Shown one piece after another: positions 28,507 to 38,335 of a stretch of DNA of 64,000 bases; within the stretch, counting starts at the first letter, position 1, and every line of letters begins with the position of its first letter. Both the position numbers and the translations under genes were made by a program. The stretch comes from an uncultured Prevotella sp. (lineage in GTDB: Bacteria > Bacteroidota > Bacteroidia > Bacteroidales > Bacteroidaceae). The stretch spans positions 1-64,000 of the forward strand of contig CAKQCV010000007.1 in assembly GCA_934217675.1 (NCBI GenBank). The letters are read 5' to 3'. Below the pieces are notes generated by a model. The model made no database searches and had not been told where the DNA came from. It saw only the letters and a list, made by a program, of their open reading frames with translations.

Positions 28507-28587
28507 TTATTGTCCACGCTTTTTGCAATAGTTTTTAAGTTCGGTCAGCTTCTTGTCATTTCCTTTGAAGAAGGCATATATCCAATG
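28507..28587 (-). pseudogene. Gene-end remnant
   Basis: On the minus strand a 26-codon open stretch (HWIYAFFKGNDKKLTELKN... ending in KRGQ and TAA) is bounded upstream by a stop. Its composition looks like the C-terminal end of a real protein, but no start or longer frame exists. I do not recognise the parent. Confidence 0.3.
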
Positions 28588-28706
28588 TTAAGGCGTGAGC
28601 AAAGCGACGGAGAGCTACCATCTTTTCCTGTCAATGGTTGCCGATTATACAGGTGTGGATTTATACCTGTTTAAGACGGTTTTTCCGGAAATCTCGTTTT
28701 TCGAGT

Positions 28707-28824
28707 TAGCGCCACTTGCGCCACTTGCGCCATTGCGCCAATTACGCCAAAATAGCTAAAAATGGGGGTTTTTACTGTATTTTCTGTATTTGGCGCAATG
28801 GCGCAAGTGGCGCAAGTGGCGCTA
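28707..28824. repeat. 35-bp perfect inverted repeat made of a 9-bp GCGCCACTT period
   Basis: Arms 28707-28741 and 28790-28824 are exact reverse complements over 35 bp, separated by 48 bp. Within each arm GCGCCACTT repeats in tandem and then decays (GCGCCATT, GCGCCAA). The element is far more GC-rich than its surroundings. As RNA or as a DNA cruciform it would form an extremely stable stem. No gene on either side explains it. Confidence 0.8.
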
Positions 28825-28883
28825 TTTTGTAAATATTTTATTTTCTTCTTTTTGAGTTTTTCCTATATAAAACCTGGCATTTT

Positions 28884-29020
28884 TCACCGTTTCCCGGTCT
28901 TGCTCGTAACATAAACTTCAGCATCAGTAATGCCCAAACCGTTTTTGTCGTTCATACCAACGATGAAGACTGCATAAAAACAAACCTTAGCATGTAGTCC
29001 GAAAGCTTGTATGAAATATC
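28884..29020 (-). pseudogene. Second gene-end remnant
   Basis: On the minus strand an open stretch of about 43 codons contains FIVGMNDKNGLGITDAEVYV and ends TSKTGKR and TGA. It has protein-like composition but no start codon context, and upstream parts appear in another frame. It is probably a decayed gene; the parent is not recognised. Confidence 0.3.
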
Positions 29021-29068
29021 AGCCAAAGCTGATAATAACTACAATTTATTTTAAAAGAAAGAATGAAA

Positions 29069-29100
29069 TTTGGATATTAATTAATTAAATTGTAATTTTG
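29069..29100 (+). promoter_or_regulatory. Promoter of the GNAT-parE unit
   Basis: TTTG (29069-29072), 20 nt, TAATTTTG (29093-29100). The predicted leader is about 125 nt, the longest before a coding gene in the first half of the window. Confidence 0.8.
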
Positions 29101-29148
29101 CTGCGTTTTAAAACAAAGAATTATAATAATATAATAAATAGTGATGTA

Positions 29149-29241
29149 ATGGTGTGCGGAATCTCCCTTTTAGGAAATACCGTATGCTATGTTTTGATGT
29201 TCACGAAACTAATGTTTCGTAAAACTAAATCATGGAAATGA
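29149..29241 (+). CDS. Possible 30-residue upstream ORF overlapping the GNAT start
   Basis: An ATG at 29149 in the long leader opens a 30-codon frame (MVCGISLLGNTVCYVLMFTK, then a basic tail) that ends at TGA 29239-29241, overlapping the first codons of the next gene in another frame. The overlap would couple or interfere with translation of the downstream gene. A hairpin ACGAAAC/GTTTCGT lies within it. Reality as a translated peptide is unproven. Confidence 0.35.
   Translation: MVCGISLLGNTVCYVLMFTKLMFRKTKSWK
29203..29220 (+). promoter_or_regulatory. Leader hairpin close to the GNAT start codon
   Basis: ACGAAAC and GTTTCGT pair around a TAAT loop, 11 nt before the ATG. It could hide the ribosome-binding region or serve as a palindromic protein site. 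Confidence 0.45.
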
Positions 29242-30392
29242 CGTCAGTAGAAATAAGAAAAGTAGAAACAAAAAAAGACCTAAGGCAGTTTATCGACTTT
29301 AGATACGACTTGTATGAAGGATGCGAATACGATGCCCCAAATTTGTTCAGTGATGACATGAACACGCTGAGCAAAGACAAAAATGCCGCTTTTGAATTTT
29401 GCGAGGCAGAGTATTTTATGGCGTTCGACAAGAACACAGGAAAAATGTTAGGACGTGTGGCTGCTATTATAAACCACAAGGCAAACAAACGCTGGGGCAG
29501 AGATGACGTGCGATTTGGATGGATAGATTTTGTTGACGACCTAAATGTGTCGAAAGCACTTCTTGGTGCCGTAGAGGATTATGGGAAGAGCAAAGGCATG
29601 ACACATGTTGTTGGACCACTCGGATTTACGGATATGGACCCGGAAGGAATGTTGACAATGGGATTCGATCAGCTCGGAACAATGGCAACAATATATAACT
29701 ATGCCTATTATCCGGAGCACATGGAGAAAATTGGCGGATTCAGGAAAGATAACGACTATGTGGAATTTAAACTCATGGTGCCGAAAACAGTGCCGGAGAA
29801 ATACTCCAAGGTTGCAAAGCTAATAGAGAAAAGATATAATCTGCATGTAAAGAAACTGACTAAGCATGAAATCTTCAAAGAGGGATATGGACGCAAGATA
29901 TTTGAAATTATAAACGATACGTTCAAAAACTTGTATGGATATTCTGAACTTTCCGATAAGCAGATTGAACAATATATAGATATGTATTTTCCGCTTGCCG
30001 ACCTTAATCTCATAACTCTGATTGAGGACTGGAATGAAGACAAAAAGGTGGTTGGAGTTGGAATAACAATACCTTCGCTTACACGTGCGCTACAGAAATG
30101 CCGCAGAGGAAGACTTACACCGTTTGGATGGTGGCACGTATTGAGAGCTTTGAAATTCAGACATACAAAGATTGTAGACTTGCTGCTTGTCGGTATTTTG
30201 CCGGAATATAGAAATAAAGGAGCCAACTCGTTGCTCTTTGCCGACCTCATACCTCGTTATGTGGAATATGGATATGAGTGGGGAGAGACACACGTAGAGA
30301 TGGAAACAAACGACAATGTGCAGAGCCAATGGCAGTATCTGGATTGTATAAACCATAAGCGCCGACGTTGCTATATAAAGGATATAAAGTAA
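29232..30392 (+). CDS. GNAT-fold N-acetyltransferase-like protein, 386 residues
   Basis: A long cytosolic protein with an N-terminal half that starts FRYDLYEGCEYDAPNLFSDD and a C-terminal region with GNAT character (LLLVGILPEYRNKGANSLLF, where the Arg-x-x-Gly/Ala segment resembles the acetyl-CoA loop, followed by METNDNVQSQWQYLD). This type is found in Bacteroidetes without a known substrate. It lies 46 bp upstream of parE and is probably cotranscribed. Confidence 0.75.
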   Translation: MEMTSVEIRKVETKKDLRQFIDFRYDLYEGCEYDAPNLFSDDMNTLSKDKNAAFEFCEAEYFMAFDKNTGKMLGRVAAIINHKANKRWGRDDVRFGWIDFVDDLNVSKALLGAVEDYGKSKGMTHVVGPLGFTDMDPEGMLTMGFDQLGTMATIYNYAYYPEHMEKIGGFRKDNDYVEFKLMVPKTVPEKYSKVAKLIEKRYNLHVKKLTKHEIFKEGYGRKIFEIINDTFKNLYGYSELSDKQIEQYIDMYFPLADLNLITLIEDWNEDKKVVGVGITIPSLTRALQKCRRGRLTPFGWWHVLRALKFRHTKIVDLLLVGILPEYRNKGANSLLFADLIPRYVEYGYEWGETHVEMETNDNVQSQWQYLDCINHKRRRCYIKDIK

Positions 30393-30438
30393 TACATAGA
30401 TATAATATAATAACCGAAACAACAAAAGGAAACCAATC

Positions 30439-32379
30439 ATGAGCGACAATAATATTGAAAATACAGAACAGCCTCAAGTTCAATATACCGACGACAGCAT
30501 CCGGCATTTGTCGGACATGGAGCACATTCGTACACGTCCTGGAATGTATATCGGGCGTTTGGGAGATGGTTCCATACCTGAAGACGGTATATATGTGTTG
30601 CTCAAGGAGGTGGTTGACAACTCTATTGACGAATTCCGAATGAATATGGGAAAACGTATAGAAGTTGATATTGAGGACCATCTAAGGGTTAGTGTGCGCG
30701 ACTATGGACGAGGAATTCCACAGGGAAAACTTGTTGAGGCTGTCAGCGTGTTGAATACAGGTGGAAAGTATGACTCCAAGGCATTCAAAAAGAGTGTAGG
30801 ACTGAATGGCGTGGGTATAAAGGCGGTAAATGCGCTCAGTTTGCACTTTGAGGTAAAGTCGTATAGAGACGGAAAAGTAAGACACTTGACTTTTGAAAGA
30901 GGAGAGCTTAAAACAGATACAACAGAAGAAACAAACGACGAGAATGGAACATATATCTTTTTTGAACCGGATGCAAAACTGTTTAAAAACTATTCTTTCC
31001 ATGATGATATCATTGAGATAATGCTCCGCAACTATACATACCTCAACACTGGTCTTGCCATTATGTATAATGGCAGGCGGATTCTAAGTCGTAATGGACT
31101 TGAGGATTTGCTTAACGATACTATGACCAACGATGGTATTTATCCCATAATTCATTTAAAAGGAGAGGATATAGAGATAGCATTCACTCATACTAATCAG
31201 TATGGAGAGGAATACCATTCTTTTGTAAATGGCCAGCATACAACTCAGGGTGGTACGCACCAAAGTGCCTTCAAGGAGCATTTGGCAAAGACAATAAAAG
31301 AGTTTTTCAACAAGAATTTTGAATATACCGATATCAGAAACGGTCTGGTTGGAGCTATTGCAATCAATGTTGAAGAACCGATGTTTGAGAGTCAGACAAA
31401 GATAAAACTTGGCTCGCAGACAATGAGTCCGGATGGAGTTAGTGTGAATAAATATGTGGGCGATTTCATAAAAACAGAGGTTGACAATTATCTTCACAGA
31501 AATTCGGATGTGGCAGAAGTGATGTTGCAGAAAATCCAGGCAAGCGAAAAAGAGCGCAAAGCCATGGCGGGAGTGACAAAACTGGCAAGAGAGAGAGCAA
31601 AAAAGGCAAACTTGCATAACAGAAAATTGCGCGACTGCCGTATTCACTATAGTGACGTGAAGAACGACCGCAAGGAAGAAAGTTCAATATTCATAACCGA
31701 GGGCGACTCTGCGAGCGGAAGTATAACGAAGAGTCGTGATGTAAACACACAAGCTGTTTTCTCGTTGAGAGGAAAGCCTCTTAACTCTTTCGGACTGACA
31801 AAGAAGGTAGTTTATGAAAATGAGGAATTCAATTTGTTGCAAGCTGCACTTGACATAGAGGAAGGACTCGACACGCTTAGATACAACAAGGTGATTGTTG
31901 CCACAGATGCCGATGTTGACGGTATGCACATCAGATTGCTTATCATAACATTCTTCTTGCAGTTCTTCCCTGATTTGATAAAGAAAGGTCATGTGTTTGT
32001 ATTGCAGACACCATTATTCCGTGTGAGGAATAAAAAGTCAAAGATTAAGTCGAAAAAGGTTAAGGCGGCAGCTACAGGTAAGGGAGACTTCGTCACAAAA
32101 TACTGCTATAGTGAAGAGGAGCGTCTTAATGCTATCGCTGAACTTGGACCAGATCCGGAGATAACACGATTCAAAGGTCTTGGCGAAATAAGTCCGGATG
32201 AGTTTAAAAACTTTATCGGACCAGATATGCGTTTGGAACAGGTTACATTGCACAAGACGGATCAAGTGCAGAAACTTCTTGAATATTACATGGGTAAAAA
32301 CACTATGGAGCGTCAGAACTTTATCATAAACAACTTGGTGATAGAGGAGGATAGACCTGAAGAGGATGTATACGAATAA
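30439..32379 (+). CDS. parE: DNA topoisomerase IV subunit B
   Basis: ParE supplies the ATPase of topoisomerase IV, which unlinks daughter chromosomes. At 646 residues it has ParE rather than GyrB length. Visible: the GHKL ATPase motif [10 protein letters not shown] near residue 56, the ATP-lid glycines ([13 protein letters not shown]), the TOPRIM motifs EGDSASGSI and [12 protein letters not shown], and a PDL/FKGLGE region. The partner parC is not nearby. The S41 protease gene follows after 71 bp. Confidence 0.93.
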   Translation: MSDNNIENTEQPQVQYTDDSIRHLSDMEHIRTRPGMYIGRLGDGSIPEDGIYVLLKEVVDNSIDEFRMNMGKRIEVDIEDHLRVSVRDYGRGIPQGKLVEAVSVLNTGGKYDSKAFKKSVGLNGVGIKAVNALSLHFEVKSYRDGKVRHLTFERGELKTDTTEETNDENGTYIFFEPDAKLFKNYSFHDDIIEIMLRNYTYLNTGLAIMYNGRRILSRNGLEDLLNDTMTNDGIYPIIHLKGEDIEIAFTHTNQYGEEYHSFVNGQHTTQGGTHQSAFKEHLAKTIKEFFNKNFEYTDIRNGLVGAIAINVEEPMFESQTKIKLGSQTMSPDGVSVNKYVGDFIKTEVDNYLHRNSDVAEVMLQKIQASEKERKAMAGVTKLARERAKKANLHNRKLRDCRIHYSDVKNDRKEESSIFITEGDSASGSITKSRDVNTQAVFSLRGKPLNSFGLTKKVVYENEEFNLLQAALDIEEGLDTLRYNKVIVATDADVDGMHIRLLIITFFLQFFPDLIKKGHVFVLQTPLFRVRNKKSKIKSKKVKAAATGKGDFVTKYCYSEEERLNAIAELGPDPEITRFKGLGEISPDEFKNFIGPDMRLEQVTLHKTDQVQKLLEYYMGKNTMERQNFIINNLVIEEDRPEEDVYE

Positions 32380-32450
32380 AAGACTCCTATAGCTTCATTC
32401 GGCTGTATAGACCAAAAACGATTAATATAAAAAGTAAAATATAAAAGATT

Positions 32451-34088
32451 ATGGCATGCAATAAACAATATAATGTGAAAAGTATATACCGGTATTTTTA
32501 TGTGGGCAGAATTTGTGCAGCAATCGGTATCCTATTCATTTTTCTACTTTCTCCTCTCACTGGCTCTGCACAGATGCGCATCAGAATGGGAGAAGATAGT
32601 CCTATGCGAAAGTTGCAGTTGGCAGAAATGTTGGTAAACAACTTTTATGTTGATTCTGTAGATGAGAACAAACTTGTTGAAGATGCCATAAAAGGAATGC
32701 TCGACAAGCTTGATCCACATTCATCGTATACCAATGCCAAAGAGACAAAAGAAATGAACGAGTCTCTACAAGGTAATTTTGATGGAATAGGTGTGCAGTT
32801 CAATATGGTGGAAGACACGTTGCTCGTGATACAGACCATAGCAAAGGGACCGTCGGAAAAGGTTGGTATAGTTGCTGGCGACAGGATTGTGGCAGTGAAC
32901 GATACCGCTATTGCCGGGGTGAAAATGCCAAGAGACAAAATCATGATGCGACTTCGCGGACCAAAGGGAACGATGGTCAAGCTGTCAGTTGTGCGTCGTG
33001 ACGTGAAAGACACATTGGTATTCAATGTGAAAAGAGATAAAATACCGGTGAAGAGCCTTGATGCTTCGTATATGATACGTCCGAAAATCGGATATATACG
33101 TATTGGAAGTTTTGGAGCAACAACATACGATGAGTTTATGGCGGCAATGGACAAACTGAAAAAGCTGGGCATGAAAGACCTTATACTTGATTTGCAGGAT
33201 AATGGTGGCGGATATTTACAAGCTGCTGTTAAAATTGCAAATGAGTTCTTGCCTAAGAATGACGTTATTGTGTATGCCAGTGGATTGCGTTCGCCACGTA
33301 TGGACTATAAGGCTAATGGCTCAGGAAAATTGCTCGACGGAAAAGTGGTTGTGCTTGTTAATGATTTTACCGCATCGGCATCAGAAATAGTTTCAGGAGC
33401 TATCCAGGATAATGACCGTGGTGTGGTGGTAGGTAGACGCACTTTTGGTAAAGGACTTGTGCAACGCCCATTTGATATGCCTGATGGCTCAATGATTAGA
33501 TTGACAATAGCACATTATTACACACCATCGGGTCGTTGTATACAGAAACCATATAAAAAAGGTGATAACAAGGACTATTATAAGGATTTTGAAAACAGAC
33601 TGAAACATGGAGAGCTGACGAATCCAGACAGCATACATTTCGCTGATTCGCTGAAGTTCTACACTTTGCGTAAGCATAGAGTGGTGTATGGTGGCGGAGG
33701 CATAATGCCGGATTATTTTGTTCCACTTGATACAATGACATATACAAAATATCATCGTCAGCTTGTAGCAAAGAATGTTATTACAGATGTTGTGCTGAGA
33801 TATATCGACAATAACCGCAAGCAACTGAAAAAGCTATATTCGTCGTTTGCAAAATTTGATAAAGAATATAATGTTCCGCAGAGTGTAATTGACGACATCC
33901 GAAAAACTGGAGAGAAAAAAGATGTCAAACCAAAAGATGATGAGGAATTGAATCGCACAATGCCGTATTTGAGTAATCAGCTGAAGGCTCTTGTGGCACG
34001 TGATATTTGGGATATGGACGAATACTTCCATATAATAAACGAAACAAGCGATATCGTGAAGAAAGGCATATCTCTATTTAAAGAATAG
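32451..34088 (+). CDS. S41-family carboxy-terminal processing protease
   Basis: A 545-residue periplasmic serine protease with a signal anchor/peptide (about residues 21-43), a PDZ domain (about 105-190) and the S41 catalytic domain with Ser in DFTASASEIVSGA and Lys in RRTFGKGLVQ, a Ser/Lys dyad. The C-terminal 150 residues are helical. The family trims periplasmic proteins; the substrate is unknown. It follows parE and ends at a long hairpin. Confidence 0.93.
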   Translation: MACNKQYNVKSIYRYFYVGRICAAIGILFIFLLSPLTGSAQMRIRMGEDSPMRKLQLAEMLVNNFYVDSVDENKLVEDAIKGMLDKLDPHSSYTNAKETKEMNESLQGNFDGIGVQFNMVEDTLLVIQTIAKGPSEKVGIVAGDRIVAVNDTAIAGVKMPRDKIMMRLRGPKGTMVKLSVVRRDVKDTLVFNVKRDKIPVKSLDASYMIRPKIGYIRIGSFGATTYDEFMAAMDKLKKLGMKDLILDLQDNGGGYLQAAVKIANEFLPKNDVIVYASGLRSPRMDYKANGSGKLLDGKVVVLVNDFTASASEIVSGAIQDNDRGVVVGRRTFGKGLVQRPFDMPDGSMIRLTIAHYYTPSGRCIQKPYKKGDNKDYYKDFENRLKHGELTNPDSIHFADSLKFYTLRKHRVVYGGGGIMPDYFVPLDTMTYTKYHRQLVAKNVITDVVLRYIDNNRKQLKKLYSSFAKFDKEYNVPQSVIDDIRKTGEKKDVKPKDDEELNRTMPYLSNQLKALVARDIWDMDEYFHIINETSDIVKKGISLFKE

Positions 34089-34117
34089 CATGTAAGAGAT
34101 ATTCATGATAATTTTCT

Positions 34118-34160
34118 GACAATGATTGACAATATACAATAAATGTTGTCAATCATTGTC
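34118..34160. terminator. Hairpin terminator shared with the end of the DUF2851 coding sequence
   Basis: GACAATGATTGACAA (34118-34132) and its exact reverse complement (34146-34160) flank a 13-nt loop. On the plus strand it ends the S41 gene; its right arm contains the last codons and stop of the convergent DUF2851 gene. Confidence 0.8.
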
Positions 34161-35468
34161 TTTTACAAACCATCCGTTACTTTTTATATATTCATAACCA
34201 ATTCTACAGCGTAGACATTCCTTGCGGTCACAATATTCTTTTTTAAGCTGTATTATAGCCTGACTGTCGGCTGCCGATTCAAGTTCCAGTCCGCAATCTT
34301 GCCACATTCTTGTTATGCTGTTTTCTTCTGCCTTCAATTCTTCAAGCAATCTGAAAGCACGATCGCACATGTCTTCTTCGTTCTTGTATTTTCCATAAGC
34401 AAAAAGTATTGGTACAACAGTGTTCAATACAATAACATCTTTTGATTGTCTTGACAGATGTTTTTCGGATTTCTTGCTGGAACTTCCGAAAGAATAGTGA
34501 GTTTCCCAATATGGGGTAACATGTGTTGAAAATATTTCCCTAAGCTCATCAACAGTCTTACATTCGACAATAGAACTGAAGTTCGCCCTTCTGTTATAAT
34601 ACAGATTTGCAAGTTGCGATATTCTGATATTTGGGAAATTCTGCGGTCTGAGTCTCAGAAATTTCCATTTAAGAGGGTCGATTGTTTTTAGGTTGAATTT
34701 GCGTGACAGATAGTTGTATTCATTTTTCAGCTTCACATAATAATTGTCTGTTTCAGCTTCGTCATGATGTTTACCCGGTACAGTATTAATGTCCAACAGT
34801 CCTGCCTGTCCCAAGAATATAGCTTCAATCTGAAAGATGTCATCCCGGTGATGGGCAACACTGTTAAGTGATAAAATGTTTGCCCATTCTTCAAAGGCAT
34901 CACTATTCACTCCAAAACCGAAATTTCGTGCCAATGTCATAAAATAAGCATCTTCCCACGAACCATTTCTTTGTTTCACTTTACAGAGAATTGCTTCTGT
35001 CTTTTGTTCCAGGCGCTCTGTTTGGAGATAACTCATCCAACTGTGTAATGACAGGCGGGAAAGCTGTGGAATGATACTATGGCATGGAGGATAGCGGTCG
35101 TCAATCAACAGTTTGGAGTAGTTCTTCCGTATATTGTCTGGAACATCCATCTGCATCTGTCTGATAGTTTTGCCTTTGCTATTCTTCACTGTCATATCAT
35201 TGATGCCGACCACATGCAATATGATGTTGTCGTAGGCTTCGTCTTGGTCATGTCCATGCATAATCCAGTCGGAAGCTCTATCGTGGATTTCCACATTTCC
35301 CACCCACAATATACCACCGATTTTAATCTTTGCGTTAAAAAAATCAGGTCCGGCATTAGTGTTGTGGAGTCCAGGATCTATAATCTCCACTAAATCCCCA
35401 TCGGTGGTAAACATGTCACGAAGTGGGTATATGCGGTGTTTCCAAATATAATGAAGAAGCATTTCCAT
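34149..35468 (-). CDS. DUF2851 family protein
   Basis: A 439-residue soluble protein with the family start MEMLLHYIWKHRIYPL and the conserved GDLVEIIDPGLHNTNAGPDFFNAKIKI and GNVEIHDRASDW segments. The family is common in Bacteroidetes and of unknown function; the conserved acidic and His residues resemble a nuclease-type site but this is speculation. The C-terminus has a CDRKECLRCRIG cysteine cluster. It is a single gene between two convergent/divergent neighbours. Confidence 0.88.
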   Translation of the reverse strand: MEMLLHYIWKHRIYPLRDMFTTDGDLVEIIDPGLHNTNAGPDFFNAKIKIGGILWVGNVEIHDRASDWIMHGHDQDEAYDNIILHVVGINDMTVKNSKGKTIRQMQMDVPDNIRKNYSKLLIDDRYPPCHSIIPQLSRLSLHSWMSYLQTERLEQKTEAILCKVKQRNGSWEDAYFMTLARNFGFGVNSDAFEEWANILSLNSVAHHRDDIFQIEAIFLGQAGLLDINTVPGKHHDEAETDNYYVKLKNEYNYLSRKFNLKTIDPLKWKFLRLRPQNFPNIRISQLANLYYNRRANFSSIVECKTVDELREIFSTHVTPYWETHYSFGSSSKKSEKHLSRQSKDVIVLNTVVPILFAYGKYKNEEDMCDRAFRLLEELKAEENSITRMWQDCGLELESAADSQAIIQLKKEYCDRKECLRCRIGYEYIKSNGWFVKDND

Positions 35469-35673
35469 AGTATTAATTTTCCATTGTGGATTTTATTATT
35501 TTGTTGTTATGCAGTATACGCAAAACGCATTTAGCGGATATTATGCTGCGAAGATACTCAAAAGTAATAAGAAAATCACCATTTTTTGTATATAAAACAT
35601 CATATAAGTATAAATTTTTTCAATGCAAGCGATATAAAGAGGCAAAAAAACATCTAATCTGAAAATTAAGCTG

Positions 35674-35681
35674 TATATTTG
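35674..35681 (+). promoter_or_regulatory. Promoter -7 element of murF-alr
   Basis: TATATTTG, 24 nt before the ATG; no good -33 element. Confidence 0.5.
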
Positions 35682-35704
35682 CATCATTATAAGAATGAAA
35701 GACA

Positions 35705-38182
35705 ATGACTTATTCAATTGAAAAAGTAACAACATTGATAGGAGCGCATAGATATGGAGAGCATGCCGCCAATATAGGCTTTTTGCTCACAGACAGTCGC
35801 TCTTTGTGTTTCCCTGAAGAAACATTATTCTTTGCGTTGAGATCTGGTCGTCATGACGGTCATGACTTTATATCAGACTTGTATCGCCGTGGAGTTAGAA
35901 ATTTTGTAGTAGACACTTTGCCTATTGACTATGTAGAAAAATATCCTGATACAAATTTTCTAAAAGTGATAAGTCCGCTTGAGGCATTGCAACGTCTTGC
36001 GGAACGGCATAGGGATGAATTCAATATTCCAATCGTTGGTATTACAGGAAGTAACGGAAAAACTATAGTGAAGGAGTGGCTCTTCCAGTTGTTGTCTCCA
36101 TCATATACTGTTACAAGGAGTCCACGCAGTTATAACTCCCAGATAGGAGTGCCTCTATCGGTATGGCTACTCAACGAACAGACTCAAGTAGGAGTGTTTG
36201 AAGCTGGTATAAGTCAACCTGGCGAGATGCTTGCCTTGCGTGATATAATCCAACCGACAATAGGTGTCATAACAAATATCGGTTCTGCACATCAAGAAAA
36301 TTTCAAGAGTCTTGAAGAAAAAGCCAATGAGAAACTAACACTCTTTCATGATGCAAGCGTCATTGTTTATCCTGAGGATGACGAAACAATAAGCAGATGT
36401 GTTGCAAAAGGTGAATTCAAGGGAGAGAATATCTCATGGTCATGCAAAAATGCTGATGCTCCGCTATATATAGAAAGTATAGAAAAGAACGATACAGAAA
36501 CATCTGTAACCTATATATATAAGAAAGGTGATAGACATACATACAAGTTACCTTTTATAGACGAGGCTTCAATTGAAAACTCAATAGTCTGTGTTGCTGT
36601 TTGTCTGGCGTTAAATTTAACATCAGAACAAATAGCAGAACGCATGCAGCATATAGAGGCTGTTGCAATGAGACTGGAGGTAAAACAGGGACAGCATGGA
36701 TGTACATTGATAAACGACTCGTATAATTCAGACATAAATTCGCTTGATATAGCACTCGACTTTATTAGCCGTCGCCCAGATCATAAGGGACGTCGTCGCA
36801 CCTTGATACTTAGTGATATTCTGCAGAGTGGGGTGCCAAACGATAAATTGTATGACGAGGTTTCGGAACTTTGCGAGAAGCGTGGTGTAGAGAAGTTTAT
36901 AGGAGTAGGCAAGAATCTCATGGCAGAGGCTGACAAGATAAATGTTGCAGAAAAATATTTCTTTGCTGATACTGATTCATTCTTGAAAAGTGATGTGTTC
37001 AAAACTCTCCATGATGAAGTTATTCTTATAAAAGGAGCAAGAGCTTTTGGTTTTGACAATATAACAGAACAGCTTGAGCAGAAAGTACATGAAACAATAC
37101 TTGAGGTTAATCTTAGGGCACTTGTAGACAACTTGAACTACTATAGGTCGTTCATGAAGCCGGAAACAAAGCTTGTGGCTATGGTTAAGGCTAATGCTTA
37201 TGGAAGTGGCGCTGTAGAAGTGGCAAAGACATTGCAAGATCATCGTATAGATTATTTGGCTGTTGCTGTTGCCGATGAAGGAGTCTCTCTGCGCAAAAAT
37301 GGCATAACAGGAAATATTATGATAATGAATCCTGAGATGACAGCATTCAAAACTATGTTTGACTATGATTTGGAACCTGAGGTATATAGCTTCAGATTGC
37401 TTGATGCACTTGTTAATGCTGCACGTCGTCAGGGGATAACAAATTATCCAGTACATATCAAGTTGGATACAGGTATGCACCGTCTTGGATTTAATCCTAA
37501 AACGGATATGGATGAGCTGATAAAGAGACTGAAAAATCAGAATTCCATAATTCCACGTTCCGTGTTCTCTCATTTTGTGGGATCGGACAGTGACGATTTT
37601 GATAATTTCTCTAAAATGCAGTTTCAGCTCTTTGATGAAGCAAGCAAAAAACTTCAGGCTGCTTTCCCACACAAGATATTGAGACATATCGATAACTCTG
37701 CAGGTATAGAGCACTTCCCAGAGCGACAGCTTGATATGTGTAGACTCGGACTTGGACTGTATGGCATAGATAGCCGTGACAATCATATAATAAATAATGT
37801 GAGCACGCTGAAAACAACAATTCTTCAGTTGCGTGATGTTCCAAAAGAAGAAACAGTAGGTTATAGCCGGAAAGGACATCTAACACGTGACAGTAAAATT
37901 GCAGCAATTCCTATAGGATATGCCGATGGGCTGAATCGACATTTGGGAAGAGGAAATTGTTATTGTCTTGTAAATGGTAAGAAAGCACCATACGTGGGAA
38001 ATATATGTATGGATGTGGCAATGATAGATGTTACTGACATTCCGTGTAAAGAAGGTGACAGCGTTGAGATATTTGGAGATAATCTGCCTGTTACCGTGCT
38101 TTCGGATGTTCTTGATACTATTCCGTATGAGGTCTTGACAAGTGTCAGCGACCGTGTGAAGAGGGTTTACTATCAAGATTAA
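35705..38182 (+). CDS. Fused MurF ligase and alanine racemase
   Basis: A bifunctional cytosolic peptidoglycan enzyme of 825 residues. The N-terminal half (1-455) is a Mur ligase with ATP loop GITGSNGKTIVKEW near residue 115, which adds D-Ala-D-Ala to the UDP-MurNAc-tripeptide. The C-terminal half (about 460-825) is a PLP alanine racemase with the cofactor Lys in AMVKANAYGSGA, MHRLGF, the catalytic Tyr in TVGYSRKG and the CMDVAMIDVT motif, which makes D-Ala. The fusion joins production of D-Ala with its use and is characteristic of Bacteroidetes. Confidence 0.95.
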   Translation: MTYSIEKVTTLIGAHRYGEHAANIGFLLTDSRSLCFPEETLFFALRSGRHDGHDFISDLYRRGVRNFVVDTLPIDYVEKYPDTNFLKVISPLEALQRLAERHRDEFNIPIVGITGSNGKTIVKEWLFQLLSPSYTVTRSPRSYNSQIGVPLSVWLLNEQTQVGVFEAGISQPGEMLALRDIIQPTIGVITNIGSAHQENFKSLEEKANEKLTLFHDASVIVYPEDDETISRCVAKGEFKGENISWSCKNADAPLYIESIEKNDTETSVTYIYKKGDRHTYKLPFIDEASIENSIVCVAVCLALNLTSEQIAERMQHIEAVAMRLEVKQGQHGCTLINDSYNSDINSLDIALDFISRRPDHKGRRRTLILSDILQSGVPNDKLYDEVSELCEKRGVEKFIGVGKNLMAEADKINVAEKYFFADTDSFLKSDVFKTLHDEVILIKGARAFGFDNITEQLEQKVHETILEVNLRALVDNLNYYRSFMKPETKLVAMVKANAYGSGAVEVAKTLQDHRIDYLAVAVADEGVSLRKNGITGNIMIMNPEMTAFKTMFDYDLEPEVYSFRLLDALVNAARRQGITNYPVHIKLDTGMHRLGFNPKTDMDELIKRLKNQNSIIPRSVFSHFVGSDSDDFDNFSKMQFQLFDEASKKLQAAFPHKILRHIDNSAGIEHFPERQLDMCRLGLGLYGIDSRDNHIINNVSTLKTTILQLRDVPKEETVGYSRKGHLTRDSKIAAIPIGYADGLNRHLGRGNCYCLVNGKKAPYVGNICMDVAMIDVTDIPCKEGDSVEIFGDNLPVTVLSDVLDTIPYEVLTSVSDRVKRVYYQD

Positions 38183-38194
38183 CAAAAATATTGC

Positions 38195-38236
38195 AAGTCT
38201 GCCGCATGTTTTGGTGCTATGCGGCAGACTTTATCT
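38195..38236 (+). terminator. Intrinsic terminator after murF-alr
   Basis: AAGTCTGCCGCAT and ATGCGGCAGACTT form a perfect 13-bp stem followed by TTTA. Confidence 0.85.
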
Positions 38237-38289
38237 GACTTATGAAATTATTTTCCATATATAAATGTTTGAAATATGGAAAAAAATGT

Positions 38290-38297
38290 TATCTTTG
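38290..38297 (+). promoter_or_regulatory. Promoter -7 element of the MFS permease gene
   Basis: TATCTTTG with a TTTG 18 nt upstream (38268-38271), one nt short of the usual spacing. Confidence 0.65.
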
Positions 38298-38335
38298 CAA
38301 ACTAAAGTATTAATTATAACTCTTAAACAAAAGAA

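Noticed and set aside
28708..28823. GCGCCACTT tandem units as a CRISPR array
   Set aside because: The units are 9 bp without spacers of constant length, and the two blocks are inverted copies; no cas genes are present.
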